Shown here piece by piece: positions 27,155 to 38,590 of a stretch of DNA of 64,000 nt. Below the pieces are notes generated by a model. The model saw only the letters and a list, made by a program, of their open reading frames with translations, was not told the DNA's origin and did not search any database. Source of the DNA: Sycon ciliatum (Eukaryota; Porifera; Calcarea; Leucosolenida; Sycettidae); NCBI RefSeq assembly GCF_964019385.1, contig NC_088643.1, positions 80,108,999 through 80,172,998 on the forward strand, read 5' to 3'. The translations under genes were made by a program, and so were the position numbers. Within the stretch, counting starts at the first letter, position 1; every line of letters starts with the position of its first letter.

Positions 27155-28469
27155 TAAGAGTTCGAACGTAAAACAGTGCCCTACTTTCAGATTCAAATCA
27201 GCCAACTTCGCCATGGCAGTCCCAGTGCTTGAACCTATCTTTGCAACATGTACAGTACGTTGTATGATTTAATATGGGAAATGGCTCCATTCCTGTAGCT
27301 CTACTGACTTTTACCAGCCCCAAACGCCTGGTAGAGCCAGTAAAGGAAAGTTGAAGTTAATATTACTAGGGGTGGAAAAAAAGAACGCAGCTATCTAAAG
27401 AAAAGCAGTGACTTGTAAATCAAAAAAAGATGTCCCCTTAGAGATAACACAATGGACGCATTCGACTACACATTCTCGATCCAGGTTTGAATATTTTTAG
27501 AAGGATCAGACTTTGCGGATTATGGCCATGTCAGCGAAAAGGAATTCACTGGGATGATCCATTCACGAAGCCGTGGAAGAGATCTCCTATAATTATGACT
27601 GTATGCATGCAGCAAATATGAGTGGTATCGAGAGAGTATACACCCCATGTCTGGTGGGCGATTTAGAAATTCTGCCTTCACAATTTCACATCGATATCAG
27701 TGAAATGGGATTCCATTCCATCGATTCTACAGACGGAATTATCTGTGTGATCAAACGGGAAACACGTCATAGAGAAGTCAAAAATGGACGGAAATGAGTA
27801 TAATTGAATGTGTCCATTGTGATTTGTCCTTTTCAATGACTTCATTCGATACAAAAATCATGGGGTGGTACATGTATAACACTGTCGTCCTTTTCCCACT
27901 AGTAAATGAATCGGTGAACTCGATGGGTACATTTTCTTCTCTCTCATTTAGTAGGCAAATCACCAAAAGAGAAATTCTTTCCTGGCTGAATAGATCAAGT
28001 TCGGATGCAGATGCAACGAGGCAGTCAGAGTGACCACTACAGCACATGTAGTGACGTTGTGTGAATCAAATAATTGTGCAACAAACTGGCCCAAAAGGGA
28101 AGATGAACTGCTGTACGTAACTGTCGTTGATTACAATCATGTATGCCCACAATTGCACAAGTCGTCACTGACTTACCAGCAAATTATCAAATCTGAAAGC
28201 ATAATCGCTCCTCAGCTGTAACTCCGAAATAAAAGTAGCCTTGATAATTATTCCTCCAATGTGCCAAAGCGCACCCTTGGCCTTAGGAAAATGTGCCAAC
28301 GTATACGTCTAACACTACACCCACCCAACAAAATCCTTCAGTTTGCGACTGTTCTCTGTTCAAGTTAGTTCAAGAAAGGGCCGGGATAGATGCAGTGCTA
28401 CTGTAGTGCAGTGAATCCAAAGTCAAATTTCATTTTCGAAGAGATCGAACGAGCTTTGTTCAAAGCAGG

Positions 28470-28497
28470 GAGTCGTAAAATACGTATTTTACGACTC
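28470..28497. repeat. Perfect 28-bp palindrome, same family, copy 2
   Basis: GAGTCGTAAAATAC followed by its exact complement, preceded by CAAAGCAGG and followed by TCTGGTTCAAA, which extend the dyad imperfectly. It lies about 470 bp upstream of the YJU2B start. Confidence 0.8.
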
Positions 28498-28810
28498 TCT
28501 GGTTCAAACTCAAAGCAGAAAATTCAGAATATTACGTCACGTCATCGAAAGAACTTCGTTTTCAAAATTCGTGTAGAATGACGTAATTCCAATTAAAGCT
28601 GTTCTGTGTTGTTGTGAGTTTGTGACTTTTGAGTTTGGACAATTGTTTGTTTGACCTATCAAAGTATCAGTGCAACGTTTTCATTCAGCGAACTACGATC
28701 GAGACGCGAAGTATTATAACACGTTACTTCAAGGCTTTTGTGATTTGGTAGATTGAAAAGATGTCAAGGGACAGTCCATAAAGTCACCTAACTAATGTTA
28801 GAATTTCGGA

Positions 28811-28951
28811 TCAGAAGTCTTTGAAAGAAATCGTTGTGTGTTTGGAGGACTGGTGCACTTTGCTGTTGCCTTTCAGACTTCGAGGCATGTAATCATCTGA
28901 CAACTCGAGTCTGGATAAGTCACATTCTCCCTCTCCATTATTGGCAGCTTG
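28811..28951 (-). CDS. Unidentified possible terminal exon, antisense to YJU2B 5' region
   Basis: After TTTTGTTGTCTTCAAG on the minus strand an open frame reads AANNGEGECDLSRLELSDDY and ends SKHTTISFKDF with a TGA. Amino-acid composition looks coding (acidic then Ser/Lys/His-rich tail) but no family is recognisable and no upstream exon was found. It overlaps the area where YJU2B should start, so it could equally be a chance ORF. Confidence 0.2.
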   Translation of the reverse strand, partial: QAANNGEGECDLSRLELSDDYMPRSLKGNSKVHQSSKHTTISFKDF

Positions 28952-28962
28952 AAGACAACAAA

Positions 28963-29293
28963 ATGGTACTCTACTGAGTTTTGCCAAGGCTGAGCTGTTC
29001 AAGAAATATCCCAAGCTGTTTTGTATTTCTGTATATGTATGTGTGCGTATGTATGTGCGCGCGGGCGCGTGTGTGCATATGTACATGTGCGTGTTTGTGC
29101 CGTTTTGCTGGCATACAGGCGGAGAGGAAGACAGTCAACAAGTACTACCCTCCAGAATGGAGGCCAGAAATGGTATGCCGATGAGCTGAGACTATTTTGT
29201 GTTGGTTTGTATCCAAAGGCCTAGCTTGCTGAATCATTGTGCCGCGGGTGTGCGTGTATGCGCACATGCGGGTGGGTGTGGGTTTATATGCGC

Positions 29294-29367
<74 letters not shown>

Positions 29368-29526
29368 CGTTTATACTGCATTTGTCCCAGGGCTCCATCA
29401 ACAAGTATCGCAACTCTCACCCGCTGCGGGATCGTGCACGAAAGATGCATGAAGGTGTCATGATAATCAGGTATTTGTATACTGCACTGTGTCACTGTGT
29501 CCGTACATGTGTGTATGTTTATATGC

Positions 29527-29598
<72 letters not shown>

Positions 29599-32500
29599 TC
29601 TGATGTTTTCCTGGTAGTCGTCAACCTTCCTCCGGTGGTTTCCCTCAGCATCTGTCGAAACCACTGCGGGCAGATTATGCACTGCAAATCGTACTCTCTT
29701 TGTAGATTTCCGCGGTTTCCACAGGACCCTGCCGAGCCTAAACCTGGCGGCAACAAGACTATGGTTGTTGTATGGCCCCAGTATTGTTCAATATATTCAT
29801 GTGGGCAGTATTCCAGCTGTGGCAGCGTGAGGTTGCGGACATACCTGAGATTGGACTTCCCGTCTCCTCTAACTCTGGACCGTCTCTCCTTTTCAAACGC
29901 CAGAAGACTGACACAATCAACATCCATCGTGACTGTCAATTCGCAGACGATTCGGCACTTATTGCTACAACTCACCATGGTGCCACACTTGCGCTCAGCC
30001 GGTTCATGGACGTCGCAACTCGCTTCGGCCTCACCATCAACCTATCAAAAACCAAAGTAATGGCGGTCGGTTTCGGCATTTCTCCGGAGGATCGTCGTCC
30101 ATTGGTGGTTGGCGGGGAAATTGTCTAGAATGTGCATGACTTTCGCTACCTAGGCTCCATCATCCATACTGGTGGCCGCACCGCAGTGGACACTCGGTCC
30201 CGAATAGCGTCAGCATCTAGGGCATTCGGAGCATTGCATCGATCTGTCTTTGATGATGGCGATCTTTCACTGGCAACGAAGCGAATGGTGTATGATGCAT
30301 GTGTGGCTTCTCTTCTCCTTTACGGAGCGGAGTGTTGGGTACCCCTGAAAAGCGAGCTAGCGGCGCTGTCCGCCTTCCATCTTCGCTGCATTTTCGCAGT
30401 CTTAGCCCTCGGTAGAAGAGACACCTGGGACTTCCACATCAACAGGAAGACCATTCTGGAGGCCTGGAATTGTCAAGATCCAGTGGATATTACCACACGT
30501 GTTCTTCGCCGCCGTCTGGAGTGGCTAGGCCATCTAGCTAGGATGGACGGCGATAGAACTCCGCGCCAGCTCCTGTTTGGTGCGCTCCTTCCGCCTAGGC
30601 CGGCTTGCGGTCCTCGGAAACGGGGGCGAGACTCTGTCAGAGCTGACCTCTCCGCAGTGAACATCGACCACACGGAATGGTACGACCTCGCCCAGGAGCG
30701 TGGGAAATGGCGCAGTGCGTATTCCGCTCAACCAGTACCGCGATCGGCTCAGCGTGACACTTCTGTGCTCTGCGATGTCTGCCAGCATACTTTCGCCCAC
30801 CAGAAATACAAGAATCGCCACAAGTGCCTGGCCGAGAGGAGGAAGCCCATATCTGAGCAGTCCGGCAGCCGACTATGTAATGCGTGCGGGAAATGGTTCT
30901 TGAGTGCTGGTGGGCTAGCTTCGCATAAGTGTCTCTCCAACTCGGCTGCTGAAGTGGCGTCGGTCTCGGCTGTGGCATCGGCAGACTCGGTCCGGAAACA
31001 GCGGGTTGCCCTGCCCTGCTGCAGAGCGCATTGTCTCGGCTGCGGTCGCTGCTGCAAGTCATCCCGTGGTTTCGACCTGCATAGCTGTGCTAATTTCCTG
31101 TCCAGGAAGTAGAGCGGCGTTTCTGGATCCAATGCTGAACTCAGTGCTGTCGACCCCTGCACAGGGGACACGTGACCATTTGATGGCAGTGTTACCAAGG
31201 ACCAAGGTGTGGTCTGCCGTCGTCCTGGGGATCTCAAGCGCCACGCTCCGTACTGCAAAGCTAGCAGATAGTCCCTTCGCTATCATTGCCATCGGCAATG
31301 GGCACGTTTAAGGTTCAAGGTGTGTGTCTGTGTGCTAATCCTCTGTGGTACCAAATGAGGAGTTGAGGCGAATTTGGGAAAGCCAGAGTTGTCCAACAGC
31401 ATTCACAAGCAGTGCATGGAGTGGCTTGGGCATACTGCTCGCATGCTTGATACCAGGCAAGCCGAGCAGCTGTTGTTTGGCTGTTTTGGTAAGGCTCGTC
31501 CGGCAGAAGGTCTGCACCTTCGGCTCAAGGACCATGTCCATCATGACGTACGTTCCCTGCACACTTCACGCTCCACTACAGCCCAGGATCGACCATTGTG
31601 GAGATTGTGTGTGGCTGATGTTTTGCCATCTCTGTCATCTAATCCGACTGTGCACTACAATACTACAATGTTTGTAACCGCCGTCTCAGTATGTCTGGGT
31701 ACAAGCGGCATGAGTGCAATTCGACCTGTCAACTTCTTATCTGTCAGCAGCCTGGTGCAAAGTATTGTTACCACTCACTGTGATGAATGGGTCAGAAGTA
31801 CTGGTTGGCTCAAGGTGCACAAGTGCTCTCCCACATCATCTTCCCAGCAGCCATCAAACTTGGTCGGCCCTGCACTTCACCTGGTGCTTCAATAGAAATA
31901 GTCTTGTGCATTCCGTCATCTGAACGCTGTTTCTGATCCACACGCAGATCAGAAACAGCATATAAAATTGTACGCTCGGCAAGCGGCCAACAGTGAATGA
32001 GTGGCTGCTATTCAAGTTCTGTTGCATGTGTGGCGAAAGATTTCGCCTGCAGCAGGATCTGCAACGTCAATGGTCATGAGACCAGATTTTCCACCGCGAA
32101 ACCATGATGCTATCCTCCCCCCCCCCCCCTGATCCCTATACTATTATGTCAGTATCCCATTGTTGTCATTAAAGTACATGTACCGTGGTGCTCATTCCAG
32201 ACAGCATGCCCCTTTGACTTTGATCCCATTAATGGCACACTTTGTGTTATTGTGTATACAGTAAAACCTGGTGTAAGCGACCTCTGGGTTTAGCTACCAC
32301 GTGCTCTTAACGACCGTTTTTTCATGCACGGACAGTTCTACACAGAAACTGTGGGACCTGGTTCTAAGGGCATGTTCGATTGGTAAGGATCGGGATCCAG
32401 ATCTCAGATCCGTCGGATCCTTCAGAGTCAACTGGACACTTTTTTTTGGCCTTGACTGTTGCCATGTTGACGAAGTAATAAAAAGTCGTACTCACCGCGC

Positions 32501-35500
32501 CAGTTGTACAAAAAATCAGCAAGCTCTATCTCGATCCACGTGTGTGTACTAGGTCTTTGCGGATAATGCCGGCAGAAAAATTGGCAGAATTCGGTACTTT
32601 TTCTGGTAAGTTTCATGCATGTTTGGTATGTGGATAAAGAAATGGAGCAGAATTCGAGTAATTGCCCGCCATAAGGTTTGTATGGTTCTGCCAATTTCAC
32701 TGCTTTTCGAGCAGAATCTGCCACCTTTTCGAGCATTATCCGCCAATGCCTGTGCGTACCACAATGCGTACAAAACGATTGATTTTTACCCACCATATAC
32801 GCACAAAGGTTACATTTGGATCCGGTCAACCCTGCTCCCCGAGGTGGATTGACCGGATCCGAATCCGAAGGATCCGGATCCGGATTCGACCAATCGAAAG
32901 GGTGCGAATCCAGTGGATCCGGTGGATCGGGATCCCGATCCTACCAATCTAACATGCCCTAAGACCACCTGGCTTTAACGACCGCTTTTGCTTGCACCGT
33001 GGGGTGGTCGCTTAAACCCGGTTTTACTGTACAGCAATAGAAGCTTTTGCTAGACAATGGCGAGTCTAATAATGATCTGCTGACTTCTCACCTAGGCTAG
33101 AGGCTGTTGTATGATGCCCTCGAGATCTCTGAGAGTGTTCTGAGAGTGTTCTGATGTCTCTTAGGATGCACAGAGATGTGACTATGGTGACATGCATGGT
33201 ACACACACTCACACACACTCACACACACTCACACACACACACTCACACACACTCACGCATGCACACGCACACTCACACACACTCACGCATGCACACGCAC
33301 ACTTCATGATCGATGTTATGTTATTCCCGCCTTCTACTTTTGCCTGTCTTTTTGGTGTTCAGGTTTGAGTTGCCCTACAATATTTGGTGTGGTGGTTGTG
33401 GCAAACATGTTGGAATGGGTAAGTTATGCTGCCAAGCACTCTACCCCACTCTACCCCACTCTAAACCATCTGCATTTGCGCGAACAAAAACGAACTGGAA
33501 TTTAACATTTTCTTCCTATGGGGAGGGGTGCGGTTCTGACCCTGAAAATACGATAACGTGTACTCTGTGCTGTGAGACTGTGTGCAGCACACAATGAATG
33601 AAATGGCCAGCGGTATCGAAAACGTAGGCGAAGCTGCATTGTGAGTGCTGTCCAGAGCTAGTTGTCTCGCCCAATCGATTTTCATTGAGCAGCACCGTCC
33701 TTTGAGCGAAACCTTTTTGTTTACCCTCAAAGAAGACGAATCTTCTGCTCTCCTATCGTAGACAGTCCAGAGCACTTGATTGCACATGTGCAGCTGAGTG
33801 GTAACCATGTGAGTTAGAGTGGAAGCTATGTCAATTTGGTGGAAGCACTCTTCTTGATTCCCTTTTGAAGCCCAGCTGTTGCCACTGATGTGTTGCCCCT
33901 TGTCAGGGATGTAAGGGCTGGATATCGTTGGCTGGAGCTGGTGTGATCTGTGCTGTTACCAGGTGGTGTAGTCATGCATTGTCTTGTCGTGCGTTATCTT
34001 GTTCTGACGTACATATGCAGGTGTTCGGTACAATTCAGAGAAGCGGAAAGTTGGCAACTACTATACCACGCCGATTTACCGGTTTCGCATGAAATGCCAC
34101 CTTTGCGATAACCACTTTGAAATTGAAACGGATCCCAAGGTGTGTACAGGGCTTCTTTGGACCACATGTATGTGCTGCAATCGTTAGACAAGCAGAGTTG
34201 TGAGAGTACCCTGTACTCAGTACTTCATACAAGAACTTGAGTTGAGATTGCCACGGACTAGAGAATGTCTTACTGTCCGCAACTCGCATCCCGAGAGGTC
34301 TTTGTTCAGAGGCAAACTGACTCTGGTACCGATGCGTCTTGACTGTATTTTGTTTTCCTTGCAGAATATGGAGTATGTCATTGTGAGTGGTGCAACACGC
34401 AAGGAAGAACGCTGGGATTCGAAGGACACTGAGACGGTAGAGGCAACAGGTATGTGGTCTTTCCTGGACAGCTCCAGTGCCAGTACATGCGATGCAAGTG
34501 TCTTATCTGGTACCTCTGGCTTGTTGTCCAGCACTTGCCTGTTCTGTCAGCGAACTAATGAAGAACAATGTGTACAGTAATGGCCAATGAAATTCCCAAG
34601 TCCTGTGTAAAGCAGAGCTGGATTGTAGCCAGCACTACACTGTGACTTGGCAACGTGTACAGGTATCACCCATGTACTCTGTATGTGATAGTAAGTTATG
34701 CCTCTAGTGACTGGATTTCTCTTTCCATCATATAGCCTGGGTCAGACTTTGCCGACTCTGAGCAAGGGTTTGTGGCTTTAGTGAGCTGTGAGCACAATTG
34801 CAGTAACTCATTACCGCATCCCCAGTCTGGCCTTGCTGACTGGGAATTCAGGAAGCTTCTCCACAGTCACACTGCACTTTACTTGTTTCACACACCGTGT
34901 GTGTTTTGTTGCTGCTGTTATTATGCTTGTTCTTACCTCATGGCTACGCTCTATTAGATTCGGAGGCGAAAAAGCGGCTGGCATCTGATCCAATGTATCG
35001 TCTGGAGCATGGCACAACTGACGCTAAGAAAGCGCAGGCGAACAAACCTCGCATTGCTGAGCTACAGGTAAGTAATTTTGGCAGAAATCCGCTGTGTGAT
35101 CAGCCATGGTGTATCGCTCTATAGCACACCTGTAGGCTGATCAAGTCTGTTTGCAACTTACCACCGAGATCGCGGTCATTGAATGGCGGAGAAGTTGTAC
35201 ATCGGTAGAACGTCTGTTTCAAGACATCTCTCAGCAAAGGACACCTCCGTATTCTGGACTTTTTGTTCTATCTCTGCTACTCCCAATCTAACTTTAGTTG
35301 TGCACATACTTTATCCTGTACTAGTATTCATCATGGATAGGCCTTCTCTTGGTCTGAAATGAAACATTCCACTGTACATGTATTTGATAGCAAGGTGTCC
35401 ACCAATCGATTTATGTTACGTATGTTCGCCTAATACTGGAGCAATTCCACTTGTATGTCGGTCTTGCTTTGGTTCTTATCCCCGTTCAGGCCAGTCAAGA

Positions 35501-36994
35501 AATCAAGAAGGATGACTACGCGCTCAATCAGCTTGCCAGGCGCAAGTTTCGAGTAAGATTTGAAACATGATTGAGCAATCTTTTTGTGCAAGAAAGTGAT
35601 GGATGGTGTTGGTCAGAACTCAACAGGAAAGGTAGCACACCTGGAGTCCCAGACATGTCCTTTACCTTTAGGATTACTTTGTGATAATGAGTTCCCATTT
35701 ACTTCATCACATCGCTTGTTCTGAGACCTATTAGCGTTTGGGTGTGTTGGGTAGTTTGCTTCGATCAGTTTTCTATGGTGATGGTGCTATGCTACGCTTC
35801 CTTCATGTTTGTAATGGTGTTGTGCCTGTGTCGTTTGCCTTGTCACACGCTCAGGGTGAGAAACGAAGTCTGTCGGCGAGAGACGCGTCAGATAGAGAAC
35901 TCTTAGCCAAGGGATCTATGTCTGTTGCGCTGCTACCAGAGTCAGAGGAAGACCGCAAGCAGGCCAAAGCAGTGGCCTTCAAGCACCAACGCCCGTGTAC
36001 GTCCATATATTACATGCCACCCAGGCTCTAGTCTAAGTGTCATGCACAGCTGTAGGTTTGTGTTTGGCAAAGGTTCATGCTCAGTTACATTCACAATGTG
36101 CATGTAAATAGTGCTAGCGGAATGGCACGTTATGAGGTGTAGTGCCAACTGGAATGCTGGGTTTGGGAGGTGCATATGTATGTTATGGATGAGTCAAAGT
36201 CCCGTATGGGTTCCCGTTTCCCACCTGAGTTGTGAAATATCAAGCCGGAGCGAGGAGAATGCATCGTCTCTGCGCACCCTAATGCCTTTTCCTTAGTTCT
36301 AAGATTGCTGACTACAATGTAGCAAAGATAGGGTTCATCTCACCTAAACTATGTTTGTAGTGGATGCGCCTCCATGGAATCCAATTTCTTGATTGTGGAG
36401 CATGATGACAAGGTCAGGACGGGAAAGGGTTCTGGCTTTTGGGATTCCACTTTACGAGGCCAGGCCCTACCAGTTCTTGAATGTTATGACTTTAACTTTT
36501 GAGTGCCAACTCTTTTTGGTGGTCATGAAAATGGAAGAAGACTGCTTATACGGGCAAGGAAAAATATACAAAATCGATAGTAAAGATTGCTACGACGTGT
36601 GACCCACTGTACACTTGAACAAGTTACATCACCAACAACAGTTTTGAGCGGAGCCACGCAAGTTGCATCCACACTCAAATTCCTCTCCTTCAGTGTTTTC
36701 TCTCTCTCTTCATGTGTGTTCACTCAACTGTTTTTTTTTTACTGTGTGGCCAATGCAGCTTTTGCCGATTACCAGAGGGAGAAACGCTTAAAAATCCAGT
36801 CCAAGCCACTGTTTGGGTCATCGTTGTCCTCCTCCTCAGTATCGTCCAAAGCACTATTGGTGCTGCAGCAGGCAAAGCACAAGTCCAGCTTAGACCGATC
36901 CAAGGTGGCTAGCACCACTGCGGCAAGGTCAGCCACCTCAGCCGTGAGTTCATCATCATCATCGACTAAAGCCATGTCTGCCAGCAAACACTGA
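28963..36994 (+). CDS. YJU2B: YJU2B / CCDC130 splicing-associated protein, complete gene
   Basis: Member of the CWC16/YJU2 family, nuclear proteins associated with the spliceosome. Exons: 28963-28965 (tentative, ATG only), 29119-29172, 29391-29470, 33363-33418, 34021-34139, 34365-34449, 34958-35067, 35490-35552, 35855-35996, 36759-36994, about 315 residues (human CCDC130 396). AERKTVNKYYPPEW is the family N-terminus, followed by INKYRNSHPLRDRARK, then FELPYNIWCGGCGKHVGMG and FRMKCHLCDNHFEI, which supply two CxxC pairs for the predicted zinc site. VIVSGATRKEERWD and MYRLEHG are also family signatures. Every exon junction keeps frame. The tail is Ser/Lys-rich and shorter than in vertebrates. 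The weak point is the start: the conserved AERK exon opens at an acceptor and lacks ATG, so I propose ATG|GT at 28963 (context ACAAAATGG). Intron 3 (3.9 kb) is full of LINE and MITE relics; intron 2 contains about 35 GT dinucleotides. Confidence 0.92.
29296..29366. repeat. (GT)n microsatellite before a YJU2B acceptor
   Basis: About 35 GT units ending 24 bp upstream of the exon 3 acceptor in a 218-nt intron. Confidence 0.95.
29528..29597. repeat. (GT)n microsatellite
   Basis: About 35 GT units 58 bp after the YJU2B exon 3 donor. Confidence 0.95.
29740..31113 (+). pseudogene. Non-LTR retrotransposon (LINE) reverse-transcriptase fragment with Cys-rich tail
   Basis: The reading frame starting near 29772 has MAPVLFNIF, then CQFADDSAL with the FADD catalytic motif of LINE reverse transcriptases, then INLSKTKVM. 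After a single in-frame TAG at 30126-30128 the same frame continues to 31112 with YLGSIIHTGGR, SLLLYGAECW and LEWLGHLARMDG, typical of the thumb and C-terminal part of craniate-type and CR1-like LINE ORF2. The end carries three Cys/His clusters (CDVCQHTF, CNACGKWF and CCRAHC), which look like zinc-finger-like motifs. The upstream fingers and endonuclease are missing, so this is a 5'-truncated dead copy. It sits in intron 3 of YJU2B in the same orientation. Confidence 0.85.
31345..31900 (+). pseudogene. Second, decayed LINE C-terminal fragment
   Basis: The frame at 31374-31895 includes MEWLGHTARMLDTRQAEQLL, parallel to LEWLGHLARMDGDRTPRQLL in the LINE just upstream, then a comparable spacing to a Cys/His-poor tail. 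It is a diverged relative of the neighbouring element, present as the C-terminal end only. It has no catalytic core. Confidence 0.65.
32368..32959. mobile_element. PIF/Harbinger-like MITE (GGGCATGTTCGATTGG), TAA duplication, middle shell
   Basis: Starts GGGCATGTTCGATTGGTA and ends with the complement, with TAA at 32365-32367 and 32960-32962. The interior is rich in GGATCC. It carries the hAT MITE 32550-32751. A related copy is at 26303-27154. Confidence 0.87.
32550..32751. mobile_element. hAT-type MITE, inner shell, duplication GTGTGTAC/GTGCGTAC
   Basis: Same family as 3891-4093 in inverted orientation. The flanking 8-mers (32542-32549, 32752-32759) differ at one base. The related Harbinger copy at 26303-27154 lacks this insertion and shows a single uninterrupted copy of the site near 26512, so the insertion is demonstrated within the window. 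Confidence 0.9.
33204..33302. repeat. (AC)n/(ACTCAC)n compound repeat
   Basis: ACACACTC units, about 60 bp upstream of YJU2B exon 4. Confidence 0.9.
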
Positions 36995-37758
36995 GTCCCA
37001 CCTTGCCACAAAAAAATACGCTTCATTTTTGTGGCGTTGTCGAATCCATTCACCCGACCCATCTTCGCTGTACATTGCTTTGCTGACGCATTTGTCTTGG
37101 ACTTGTCTTCCAACGCTTTGCTACGGTTGCTGTATATAATAATTATTATCTTTGTTCGACGTAACGGACGCCTGGTCTTGTCCACGTACACATGTGTTTC
37201 ACACTGGGTCCTCTGCCTCATCACAAAGCATCTAGTTCGTACTGGAAGTACAATCTTGTGCAGGTGGTACTTATGCAGTGCTGATAGGCTCATAGCAGTG
37301 TATGTGCTAACATGTTCCATGCTGTTATTGTGGGCTTTTTTTGAAGTTTTCTCGACTCTGGAGTAATGTGATTTTATATCGGTATTCTCCTCTACATCGA
37401 CGGTGCTTGTATTTGTTTATTAGGGATGTAAATACTCAATACGTGCTGCAAGTGTAAATAGTGGTAACCCTGTATATACAGTATTTTTTTGTGTTGTGTA
37501 ATATAGCTACATCACTGTACAAAATGGAAGAATTGCGCTGTACATAATACTACACATGACTTCTTCCTCCCATGAATTCTAAGTTATGATGCATTGCATG
37601 CTGTTGTTTGTAAGCATTACCATAATCTTACCATTACCACTCCAACTATTTTTTTTACCCGTGCTCGTGTTTCTTCATCGCAATGTCCTGGTGTGAGCAT
37701 GGCTGCCTTTTCTTTTGCAATATGCAAGTACCGGTAGTTGTCAGTTGACAAACCCCTT

Positions 37759-37764
37759 TTTATT
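37759..37764 (-). terminator. Candidate poly(A) signal of the SLC25A39/40-type gene
   Basis: AATAAA on the minus strand about 830 nt past the carrier stop codon at 38591. The space between holds short open stretches but no recognisable exon, so it is treated as 3' untranslated sequence. Confidence 0.35.
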
Positions 37765-37844
37765 TAATATGCAAACAGCAGACAGAATTATAATTATCCG
37801 AGTTCAGATTCTTACAGGAATTCTTGATATACCAGATACCACAG

Positions 37845-37850
37845 AATAAA
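37845..37850 (+). terminator. Candidate poly(A) signal of YJU2B
   Basis: AATAAA on the plus strand about 850 nt after the YJU2B stop. If used, the transcript would overlap the 3' end of the convergent carrier gene, whose own candidate signal is at 37759-37764. Nearer non-canonical signals are possible. Confidence 0.3.
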
Positions 37851-38590
37851 TAGTAACAGATGGGACAAAACAGATGGACAAAAACAAATTTTGTTTGAAA
37901 GAAGAATGTGCCGACCGCGCCTATAAAATAACCTACAAGATGATATACGGGGGATGGAGGGAGATAGAGGGTAATCAGGTGCATGCCTGCCTGAGACGCA
38001 TCATGAATGATTCACTCTGAGACGGCACATGTATGTTGACTGGAACAGTTATCAACACACTAAGAATAGACAAAGAACAGGACAGCCATCGACTCCTGCC
38101 TTTCTGGAAATAAAAAAAAATACGCCCAACAACCTCCAACAACAGTACAGCCATGTACACATAAGAAGTCTGCTTATCATTGGTGCCATCGATGGCTGAC
38201 AACACCTGAAGTAAAGCGACTGGGTGACATCTGTCCAGTAGCACATAGTTCACCACTTCGCATCAGCAGAGCATCGGTGGCACATGGCCAAGCAGATGGC
38301 AGAGCACTTGCAGTAGCTTAGAAGGCATACTCCGGCGAATCAGAGTGCCATAGCACACAAGTGTAGGCGGTTGGGCATTACCGCAAGGTATTCTGTTCAC
38401 CACATAGTGGTCAGAAGAAGTGCTGCTCCAATAACTAACCCGCCTCCTTGTTTCCAACAAGGGCAAAAGAGGCCAGCTTCGCTGCCTCTTCACTGAACTT
38501 GAACCGCGAGGGAAGTTGTTGCAGCAGCAGGGCAATCATTGCAGCACGCAGAGGTTCCAGAGTTATCCAGGACACCGATACATCCGAGCC

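Larger units (their letters stand above)
32259..33029. mobile_element. Tigger/pogo-like MITE, TA duplication, outer shell of a triple nest
   Basis: Ends CAGTAAAACC and GGTTTTACTG with inner TIR through GCGACC, flanked by TA at 32257-32258 and 33030-33031. Interrupted by the Harbinger-like element 32368-32959. Located in YJU2B intron 3. Confidence 0.85.

Noticed and set aside
27573..28047. ORFs of 74-89 codons on both strands upstream of YJU2B
   Set aside because: They overlap each other on opposite strands without splice support or recognisable motifs.
29145..29978. 277-codon minus-strand ORF, longest in its area
   Set aside because: Mostly (HT)n from the AC/GT microsatellites, opposite to YJU2B exons and the LINE.
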